A stretch of DNA of 5,202 nt, from the NCBI GenBank assembly GCA_030595135.1, contig JAUVDU010000156.1, forward strand, positions 1 to 5,202. The letters are read 5' to 3'. The notes beneath the pieces were generated by a model. It was not told the DNA's origin. It saw only the letters and a program-made list of their open reading frames with translations, and made no database searches. Shown here piece after piece: positions 1 to 4,398 of the stretch (positions are counted from its first letter, which is position 1; each line of letters starts with the position of its first letter). Origin of the DNA: Deltaproteobacteria bacterium. Lineage in GTDB: Bacteria > Desulfobacterota > Anaeroferrophillalia > Anaeroferrophillales > Tharpellaceae. The position numbers and the translations under genes are program-made.

Positions 1-57
1 ATTCCCGGTATCAAGCATAATACGATCCGGGATTAACATACAACCCTGAAACAATTT
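1..57 (+). other. leader upstream of atpE with a bulged hairpin
   Basis: No gene start lies here. TCCCGG (3-8) plus ATC (10-12) pairs with GATCCGGGA (24-32), giving a nine-pair stem with one bulged T at position 9 and an 11-nt loop. In related bacteria atpB lies directly before atpE, so this could be the atpB/atpE junction. Frame 1 is open from the window edge to a TAA at 34-36, but those 11 residues do not resemble an AtpB tail that I recognise. An RNA-processing or mRNA-stability hairpin is possible. The stem is seen in the sequence; any role is inferred. Confidence 0.4.
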
Positions 58-67
58 AAGGAGGTGA
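58..67 (+). promoter_or_regulatory. exceptionally strong Shine-Dalgarno of atpE
   Basis: AAGGAGGTGA is a full ten-base complement of the usual 16S rRNA 3' end. Its GGAGG core sits 7 nt before the ATG at 72. This fixes the atpE start and suits a subunit made in large excess over the other F0 subunits, because the c ring needs many copies per complex. Confidence 0.9.
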
Positions 68-71
68 CAAC

Positions 72-398
72 ATGAAAAGAGTACTCCAGATCGTTACCAC
101 GATCGCAACCCTGTGTGTAGCCGGCGCCGCTCTGGCGAGTGATGCAGCCGAAGCCGTAGCAACCAGCAATTTTGATGGCACCGGCGTAGCTTATGCTGCT
201 GCAGGTGCCATTGCTATAGCCGCATTCGGTGGAGCTATCGGTCAGTCCATGGGTATTAAATCTGCCCTCGACAGTATCGGTCGTAACCCCAGCGCCGCCA
301 GCAAAATTACCACTCCTATGATTATTGGTCTGGCCATGATCGAATCTTTGGTCATCTACGCCCTGGTTATCGCTTTGATGCTGGTTCTCAAAATTTAG
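72..398 (+). CDS. atpE: ATP synthase F0 subunit c
   Basis: This 108-residue proteolipid forms the rotating c ring of the F-type ATP synthase in the inner membrane. Two hydrophobic helices (about 38-61 and 82-106) flank the polar loop R71-N72-P73, the classic F1-contacting loop. The ion-carrying carboxylate is E91 in the [15 protein letters not shown] helix. Q58, E91, S92 and Y96 align with Q32, E65, S66 and Y70 of the Ilyobacter tartaricus Na+ ring, but T67 there is L93 here, so Na+ versus H+ use is undecided. The protein is longer than the usual 70-90 residues. Residues 1-22 look like a signal peptide (KR, a hydrophobic stretch, then ALA before S23), so a mature form of about 86 residues is plausible. 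The ATG follows a perfect Shine-Dalgarno. A terminator follows, so atpF and the F1 genes are not immediately downstream. Confidence 0.97.
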   Translation: MKRVLQIVTTIATLCVAGAALASDAAEAVATSNFDGTGVAYAAAGAIAIAAFGGAIGQSMGIKSALDSIGRNPSAASKITTPMIIGLAMIESLVIYALVIALMLVLKI

Positions 399-411
399 TT
401 TGGAACTATTT

Positions 412-430
412 GTCTGTTTATTCAACAGAC
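412..430 (+). other. small hairpin just after the atpE stop
   Basis: GTCTGTT (412-418) and AACAGAC (424-430) pair perfectly around the 5-nt loop TATTC. No T tract follows, so it is not a terminator by itself. It starts 14 nt after the atpE stop and lies 27 nt before the real terminator stem. A 3' end-stabilising stem for an abundant mRNA is one reading, inferred from position only. Confidence 0.5.
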
Positions 431-456
431 CCTGAAAAGTTCAGTCAAGTAAAGTC

Positions 457-487
457 GGCAGGCACCATCCGGTGCCTGCCTTAATTT
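457..487 (+). terminator. rho-independent terminator of atpE
   Basis: GGCAGGCACC (457-466) and GGTGCCTGCC (471-480) form a perfect, GC-rich 10-bp stem with a 4-nt loop ATCC. It is followed by TTAATTT. It ends the atpE transcript 59 nt after the stop codon and separates it from the cytochrome gene. Confidence 0.9.
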
Positions 488-593
488 GCCACCTCAATGT
501 ATACAATATTCAGAATGCCATATATAGTAAATTGTATATCTCGTTGCACTTCCGTTGAATTAATGAAATTTAAAAACAACGGTTAATAACATT
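488..593. promoter_or_regulatory. AT-rich intergenic region with two dyads
   Basis: There is no gene between the atpE terminator and the cytochrome gene. Two inverted repeats stand out. TATACAAT (500-507) faces ATTGTATA (531-538) across 23 nt. CCGTTG (552-557) faces CAACGG (577-582) across 19 AT-rich nt. Both lie upstream of the promoter candidate at 594-621 and could be regulator binding sites for the cytochrome gene. No known operator was recognised; the dyads are seen, the role is inferred. Confidence 0.4.
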
Positions 594-621
594 TTGCATT
601 AATCCCGATTCGGGTTTTAAT
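594..621 (+). promoter_or_regulatory. possible promoter of the CbcL-like gene
   Basis: TTGCAT (594-599) and TTTAAT (616-621, one mismatch to TATAAT) are separated by 16 nt. The -35 is weak. The spacer carries CCCG-ATT-CGGG (604-614), a short dyad that could be a repressor or activator site. The -10 element lies 55 nt before the start codon. Other AT-rich matches exist nearby, so this is a candidate only. Confidence 0.35.
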
Positions 622-676
622 AAATTTTCAACTAACTTTAACTATCAGTTACTTAATTTAAGGAGCGTGGGAAACT

Positions 677-2557
677 ATGAAAGCGCATAAAGGCCCCTTT
701 CGCTTAGCCCTATTGTTACTACTGATTGTCTCGTTCATTATCGGAACCGGAATCAGTAAAAAATCGTTAGCCAAACAGGCCGACGCCGAAGATATCTGCT
801 TGGAGTGTATTTCTGTCGGTCAGTGTCTTGAATGTCATGATGAAATTGATTCCGGCACCTTCGCCGCTTCCGCCCATGGCGCTAATGCCTGCACCAGTTG
901 TCACCGCGACATCTGGGATATCGATAAACATGCCGACTGCGAAGTCCCCATGCAACCCGTAAACTGCGGTTTTTGCCATCGGGATGAAGCCCGGGAATAT
1001 GCTCAATCGGTTCACGTTGTCAACGACGTCAGTTGTACTGATTGTCATGCCAACATTCATGAACTGGTCTCGATCAAGGATGATAAAGGCAAATCAGTTC
1101 AGATGTGCAGCGGTTGTCACGACAATGCCGATTTCATGCAAAGTGTCCACGGCAAGGGCCTGGTCGCTGGCAACCCCGATTCACCCTCTTGTGCCGACTG
1201 TCACGGCTTGCACAACATTATTGAACTCGAGGTCGACGATAAAAAATCAGCCAGCGCCCTGAAAGCTCGTGAATTCAACACCTCAAGTTGTAAACAGTGC
1301 CACGACAATGAAGAGATGATGGAACGTAACAAATTGAGTACCCACTCTTTTGCATCCTACCGTCAGGAGTACCACGGCAAAGTCGAGCGACTGGGTGGTG
1401 CGGTTGCCGTAGCCGGTTGTGCCGACTGCCATACGGCGCACAAACAACTGCCGAGAAGCGATCCAGAATCATCTTTCTCTGCCGAAAACTTAGTTACAAC
1501 CTGTGGTAAATGTCATAAAAAGGCGAACGCAAATTTCGTTAAATACGAGCCTCATGCAACCCATCATGATCGCGAAAACTTCCCGCTTCTCTACTGGACA
1601 TTTATCACGATGACCAGTCTCTTATGCGGGGTTTTTGCCATCTTCTGGCTCCACACCATCTTGTGGCTGATTCGCAGCTACATCGAGAAAAACAAACTTC
1701 GCCGCCAAGGCATTTTCCATGAAAGCCACAGCCCCAAAGTCTTCTACAAACGCTTTACATTCCTGGAAAAACTCCTCCACTTCATGATGATGACCAGCTT
1801 TCTCGGACTGGTTCTCACCGGACTGCCCTTAAAATTTGTCGAAGCTCCCTGGGCAATCGGCTTGGCCCAAATCATGGGCGGCCCCCAGATGGCAGGCCTA
1901 ATCCATCGTTGGTGTGCAGCTCTCACGTTCACCTACTTCATCATCACGATTGTCTGGAGTGTCTATTTTCTGCTCATCAAGCCAACTGGAGAGAATTTCT
2001 TCCAGAAACTTTTTGGACCAGATTCACTATTCCCCAACTTTAAGGATGGTCGGGATATTGCGGGCATGTGCAAATGGTTTTTCGGGGGCGGTGAAGTTCC
2101 AAAATTCGACCGCTGGACCTATTGGGAAAAATTTGACTTCCTCGCTGTCTTCTGGGGAATGTTCGCCATCGGCTTTACCGGCCTGATGCTGTGGATGCCT
2201 GAATTTTTCGCCCAATTTTTGCCGGGCTGGGCCTTCAACGTAGCCATCATCATTCACTCTGATGAAGCTCTGCTGGCCTCAGTATTCATCTTCACGGTTC
2301 ACTTCTTCAACGCCCATATCCGGCCGGAGAAATTCCCCATGGATCAGGTCATCTTCACTGGCGTCGTCAGTGGCCACGAGATGGAAGAAGAGCGCCCAGA
2401 GCAATTTAAACGGCTCAAAGAGAGAGGCGAACTCGAAAAATATGAAACCAAGTATCCCGGCGTTCTCACCGAAGCCATTGGTCAGCTAATCGGCATTACC
2501 GGTGTCGCCATCGGCATGCTCTGCCTCTTTCTGATCGCCTGGGGATTCCTTGGCTAA
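677..2557 (+). CDS. cbcL: CbcL-like nonahaem c / dihaem b inner-membrane cytochrome
   Basis: This 626-residue fusion is a probable menaquinol oxidase passing electrons to the periplasm. Residues 10-26 form a signal peptide or anchor. Nine CXXCH motifs start at 50, 72, 97, 120, 144, 172, 205, 248 and 276. The C-terminal half is a membrane cytochrome b of HydC/FdnI type, with helices near 304-333, 364-384, 408-434, 484-508, 521-546 and 601-624. H368, H410, H527 and H542 are the best b-haem ligand candidates. Nine c haems plus a dihaem b domain is the CbcL architecture, known in Geobacter sulfurreducens for electron transfer to low-potential extracellular acceptors. Orthology is inferred from architecture, not alignment. 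Odd point: C41-x-x-C44 is followed by I45, a CXXC without the haem histidine. AAGGAG (660-665) lies 11 nt before the ATG, a rather long spacing. The gene stands alone between terminators, with no periplasmic or outer-membrane cytochrome beside it. Confidence 0.88.
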   Translation: MKAHKGPFRLALLLLLIVSFIIGTGISKKSLAKQADAEDICLECISVGQCLECHDEIDSGTFAASAHGANACTSCHRDIWDIDKHADCEVPMQPVNCGFCHRDEAREYAQSVHVVNDVSCTDCHANIHELVSIKDDKGKSVQMCSGCHDNADFMQSVHGKGLVAGNPDSPSCADCHGLHNIIELEVDDKKSASALKAREFNTSSCKQCHDNEEMMERNKLSTHSFASYRQEYHGKVERLGGAVAVAGCADCHTAHKQLPRSDPESSFSAENLVTTCGKCHKKANANFVKYEPHATHHDRENFPLLYWTFITMTSLLCGVFAIFWLHTILWLIRSYIEKNKLRRQGIFHESHSPKVFYKRFTFLEKLLHFMMMTSFLGLVLTGLPLKFVEAPWAIGLAQIMGGPQMAGLIHRWCAALTFTYFIITIVWSVYFLLIKPTGENFFQKLFGPDSLFPNFKDGRDIAGMCKWFFGGGEVPKFDRWTYWEKFDFLAVFWGMFAIGFTGLMLWMPEFFAQFLPGWAFNVAIIIHSDEALLASVFIFTVHFFNAHIRPEKFPMDQVIFTGVVSGHEMEEERPEQFKRLKERGELEKYETKYPGVLTEAIGQLIGITGVAIGMLCLFLIAWGFLG

Positions 2558-2602
2558 CCTTCGACCTTTGATAGACTTGTAAAAAGTCCGTCAATATTGA
2601 TA

Positions 2603-2649
2603 AACAAAAAAGACCCTGTGGCAAAATTCGCTACAGGGTCTTTTTTGTT
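2603..2649. terminator. strong terminator after the cytochrome gene
   Basis: Positions 2603-2622 pair with 2630-2649 in a 20-bp stem with one G-T wobble around the 7-nt loop AAAATTC. The GC core is GACCCTGT/ACAGGGTC, flanked by A6 on the left and T6 on the right. The A and T tracts make it usable from both strands. It begins 45 nt after the stop codon at 2557. Confidence 0.93.
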
Positions 2650-2725
2650 GCCGACAAAATTATATTCTAAATCATATGACAATGAAACTTAACCCATGTT
2701 TAACAAGATTTCAGCTAATTTGCCT

Positions 2726-2751
2726 GTTTTCGGCATTTTCAAACCGAAAAC
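2726..2751. other. 8-bp hairpin
   Basis: GTTTTCGG (2726-2733) pairs perfectly with CCGAAAAC (2744-2751) around the 10-nt loop CATTTTCAAA. No T tract follows on either strand. The loop sequence TTTTCAAA recurs in the hairpin of the repeat at 2946-2996. Confidence 0.5.
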
Positions 2752-2945
2752 GCTTATGATTTCAATGGAAACACCTGGCATTTTCATGCTTTCAGGATAA
2801 ACCCACTTGCACGAAAGGTTATTATTCTCACCATTAAAAGGTCTCCTCAAACTTGAGGGGGGGGCTAAAGTGTGGATTCACACACTTAAAATCAATTACC
2901 CTGAGCCGGGGTATAGATGGTCGAGTTATTTGACCATCTCTCAGC

Positions 2946-2996
2946 GATTAAGGGTGTTTTCAAAACGCCCTAAAATCACCCTCAAAAGTTCTGAGG
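2946..2996 (+). repeat. diverged direct repeat, copy A (hairpin plus CACCCT core)
   Basis: This 51-nt unit matches 3041-3091 without gaps at 41 of 51 positions by my count (31 of 37 in the right-hand part), an exact 95-bp offset. It begins GATTAA, then carries a hairpin GGGTGTT/AACGCCC around TTCAA, then TAAAATCACCCTCAAAAG and TTCTGAGG. Less complete relatives of the motif occur at about 2831-2858, 2866-2894, 3163-3177 and 3346-3360. The family is not one I recognise. Confidence 0.6.
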
Positions 2997-2999
2997 TCT

Positions 3000-3026
3000 A
3001 ATGGGGTCGCATTTCCCGACCCCATT
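3000..3026. other. 10-bp GC-rich hairpin
   Basis: AATGGGGTCG (3000-3009) and CGACCCCATT (3017-3026) are perfect complements around a 7-nt loop. It resembles a terminator stem but lacks a T tract on both strands (TCC follows on the plus strand). It lies between repeat copies A and B, 3 nt after copy A ends. Confidence 0.5.
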
Positions 3027-3040
3027 TCCATCCCCTGCAT

Positions 3041-3091
3041 GATTAATGGCGAGTTCAAATCGCCTTAAAAGCACCCTAACAAATTCTGAGG
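3041..3091 (+). repeat. diverged direct repeat, copy B
   Basis: This is the partner of the repeat at 2946-2996, offset by 95 bp. It has the same order: GATTAA, then hairpin GGCGA/TCGCC (3048-3052 with 3060-3064), then TTAAAAGCACCCTAAC and TTCTGAGG. Within the hairpin one pair changes from T-A in copy A to A-T here, and a G-T wobble becomes G-C, so pairing is kept while the sequence differs. Downstream, 3089-3095 can pair either with 3072-3077 or with 3107-3113. Confidence 0.6.
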
Positions 3092-3378
3092 GTGTCGGTT
3101 TTATCTACACCCTTTCTAATACGGAACAATCCCGCAATAGTCCTTTTCCAACTTTGCCGGTCAGAAGCACCCTCAAAGTCTCAAACGGGGAACCCTCCGT
3201 TTTACCCGATATAGGGAAAACAACAATACAACGGTTGCTTGATTGTGACCGCTGCAGGATATCCCGATTCGAGTCTGGCCGTAACGACGAGATCCCTCCA
3301 AACTTGGATACATCTTCCCCCACCTACTCAAGTATCTTCTGGATTTAAAATCCTCAAGTTATAAATCTCGAGCACATT

Positions 3379-3540
3379 ATGTGTCAAAGTTCCGCATTTA
3401 AGATGAGGAAGTTGCAGGCCGGACTTTCGTCATTTGAAATGATGGAAGTTGTCACGAACAGGGATTTGGATAATTTATATTTGGATGATGGGAAAAAAGG
3501 GAGAAGGATTTTAAATCTTGGCACCTATCTTGGCACCTAA
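3379..3540 (+). CDS. short hypothetical ORF, possibly a gene remnant
   Basis: A 53-codon frame starting MCQSSAFKMRKL and ending in LNLGTYLGT. No Shine-Dalgarno precedes its ATG and no domain is recognisable. The same frame is open leftward to a TAA at 3346-3348 and, beyond that single stop, back to 3046. The last codons are a tandem repeat of ATCTTGGCACCT (3515-3526 and 3527-3538), which encodes the doubled LGT. It points towards the 3' end of tRNA-Arg, 54 bases away, the usual arrangement of a tRNA-integrating recombinase gene. A decayed integrase tail is one idea, but no catalytic motif supports it. It may simply be non-coding. Confidence 0.2.
   Translation: MCQSSAFKMRKLQAGLSSFEMMEVVTNRDLDNLYLDDGKKGRRILNLGTYLGT
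3515..3538 (+). repeat. tandem duplication of a 12-mer
   Basis: ATCTTGGCACCT occurs twice, head to tail and without mismatch (3515-3526, 3527-3538). It lies immediately left of the A-rich tract that forms the minus-strand terminator of the tRNA. It could be a slippage product or a trace of integration or excision. Confidence 0.85.
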
Positions 3541-3584
3541 AATAAAAATAAAAAAGCACCTACAGTCATAACGACCATAAGTGC
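3541..3584 (-). terminator. terminator of tRNA-Arg
   Basis: Read on the minus strand, the arm 3584-3573 pairs with 3567-3556 in a 12-bp stem (three G-U pairs) with a 5-nt loop. It is followed by T6-A-T5-A-T4 (the complement of 3555-3539 or so). The stem starts 10 nt after the encoded CCA of the tRNA. Confidence 0.85.
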
Positions 3585-3594
3585 CTTATTTTAT

Positions 3595-3671
3595 TGGCGG
3601 GCAATGCAGGATTCGAACCTGCGGCCTTTGGCTTCGGAGGCCAACACTCTATCCAACTGAGCTAATTGCCC
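3595..3671 (-). tRNA. tRNA-Arg, anticodon CCG
   Basis: The reverse complement folds as a full 77-nt tRNA. The acceptor stem GGGCAAT/ATTGCCC is followed by discriminator G and an encoded CCA (3597-3595). The D arm is GCTC-AGTTGGATA-GAGT. The anticodon arm is TTGGC-CTCCGAA-GCCAA, with anticodon CCG reading Arg codon CGG. The variable loop is AGGCC and the T arm is GCAGG-TTCGAAT-CCTGC. All stems pair, so it looks functional. It has its own promoter candidate and terminator. Confidence 0.98.
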
Positions 3672-3691
3672 TAAACTTAAACAGGATGCAC

Positions 3692-3723
3692 CTGATACCA
3701 CAGTCCACTATTCTTGACAAGAA
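3692..3723 (-). promoter_or_regulatory. probable promoter of tRNA-Arg, with a dyad over the -35
   Basis: On the minus strand TTGTCA (3720-3715, one mismatch to TTGACA) is followed after 17 nt by TATCAG (3697-3692). That leaves 20 nt to the tRNA 5' end. The -35 sits in a perfect dyad, TTCTTG-A-CAAGAA (3711-3723), which could be coincidence or a protein site. Confidence 0.55.
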
Positions 3724-3735
3724 AAATGATTTACC

Positions 3736-3747
3736 CGGCTATAGCCG
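3736..3747. other. 12-bp palindrome after the nucleosidase stop
   Basis: CGGCTATAGCCG is a perfect palindrome located 3 nt past the minus-strand stop at 3751. Folded, it gives CGGC-TATA-GCCG. On the minus strand an ATTTTT tract follows about 12 nt later, too far for a standard terminator. Read-through from the nucleosidase operon into the tRNA is therefore possible. Confidence 0.4.
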
Positions 3748-3750
3748 TCA

Positions 3751-4395
3751 TCATGCCAGATCAAATTTCTCATACAGGAGAGTCGAGCACCGGCAAGCCC
3801 CTTGGCGGGCATTGTCCCGCCACTGCTTATGACCATCACAGCCAACCCGATTGGCAACCGCAAAAAGCACCGCCCCGGAAATTTTATGCCGTTGACAAAG
3901 ACGGGCAAAAGCGTATGCCTCCATCTGTTCAAAATGAGCCTGATAATGGCGTTCAATGCGAACGGCGACGGGGTCATTCGAGGTAATCGTAGCTAGAGTC
4001 AGGCAATGCATGTCGACATCTGATACCGAACGGAGGGAATGATTTTCATCAAGGAAACAAGTTTGAACGATCGGAGCCGGGAAATAACCGGTTTGATCAA
4101 CTTCCGCGAGATCTCCAAGGGATATTTTCAACGGTGAAACGAGACTGCCGATCGGCCATTGCCGGAAAGCACCGGGATAGACTCCGCAAGTCCCGGTCAA
4201 CAGGGCCTCATCGACCTGATAGTTGCCCAGCAAGGCTTGAAAACCACAGGCAAAATCGACCAGACCAACACCTAGAGCCGCCACCAGCACCGGTCTTTGC
4301 CGATGAATATAAATGGCTGGAGCTACCTGACTAAAAACAGATGCTTGCAGTAGTGGTTCAAGCTCTTCAATAACGGCTGAACAGATTAGCTGCAT
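3751..4395 (-). CDS. mqnB: futalosine hydrolase-like nucleosidase (phosphorylase superfamily)
   Basis: A 214-residue soluble protein of the PNP/UDP phosphorylase superfamily, most like futalosine hydrolase, which splits futalosine to hypoxanthine and dehypoxanthine futalosine in menaquinone synthesis. Visible signatures: E10-E11 in AVIEELEPL, where MTA/SAH nucleosidases carry a catalytic glutamate; G42-V43-G44 in the glycine loop; TGTCGVYPGA (67-76); FEQMEAYAFA (155-164), whose M158-E159 matches the ribose-binding Met-Glu; and ANRVGCDGH (181-189). N182 replaces the Asp that acts as proton donor in MTA/SAH nucleosidase, arguing against that activity. Length is near the family norm. It starts 3 nt after the stop of the PAS/GGDEF gene, with only a weak GGAAG-type site inside that gene, so translational coupling is likely. 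No other mqn gene is in view, so the exact substrate is inferred. Confidence 0.7.
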   Translation of the reverse strand: MQLICSAVIEELEPLLQASVFSQVAPAIYIHRQRPVLVAALGVGLVDFACGFQALLGNYQVDEALLTGTCGVYPGAFRQWPIGSLVSPLKISLGDLAEVDQTGYFPAPIVQTCFLDENHSLRSVSDVDMHCLTLATITSNDPVAVRIERHYQAHFEQMEAYAFARLCQRHKISGAVLFAVANRVGCDGHKQWRDNARQGACRCSTLLYEKFDLA

Positions 4396-4398
4396 AAC

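Larger units (their letters stand above)
2650..3540. other. gene-poor region rich in hairpins and diverged repeats
   Basis: I see no intact gene in these roughly 890 bases. Open frames at 2807-3001, 3046-3348 and 3105-3323 (minus) lack ribosome binding sites and any recognisable domain. What stands out is structure: stems at 2726-2733/2744-2751, 2868-2874/2881-2887, 2915-2922/2932-2939, 3000-3009/3017-3026 and 3089-3095/3107-3113, plus a repeated motif built on TAAAA, CACCCTCAAA and TTCTGAGG. A run of eight G lies at 2857-2864. Degraded mobile DNA next to a tRNA, a structured repeat family, or an untranslated RNA locus are all possible. The structure is seen; the origin is unknown. Confidence 0.6.

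Noticed and set aside
33..425. 130-codon open frame on the minus strand opposite atpE
   Set aside because: It lies entirely over atpE, is composed of low-information residues with no domain, and atpE on the other strand is unmistakable.
2807..3001. 64-codon plus-strand frame
   Set aside because: No Shine-Dalgarno, runs through the G8 tract and several hairpins, and shows no family resemblance.
3000..3026. Rho-independent terminator
   Set aside because: The stem is good but neither strand has a T tract after it.
3041..3070. tRNA gene suggested by GTTCAAATC at 3053-3061
   Set aside because: It looks like a T loop, but the surrounding stem pairs in the wrong register (GGCGA with TCGCC) and no acceptor, D or anticodon arm can be formed.
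2831..3177. CRISPR array
   Set aside because: The repeats are diverged (about 80 percent), each contains its own hairpin, the 44-nt interval between A and B holds another hairpin rather than a unique spacer, and no cas gene is present.
3105..3323. Minus-strand frame containing RPDSNRD
   Set aside because: This kind of peptide commonly arises from translating tRNA-like DNA. It comes from the T-arm-like stretch near 3253-3280 and has no other support as a protein.
3046..3348. 100-codon plus-strand open frame in the hairpin region
   Set aside because: No ribosome binding site, no recognisable domain, and it overlaps repeat copy B and the alternative hairpins. It is kept only as part of the gene-poor region.
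3581..3832. Plus-strand frame with CRIRTCGLWLRRPTLYPTEL
   Set aside because: It is the translated antisense of tRNA-Arg, a well-known annotation artefact.
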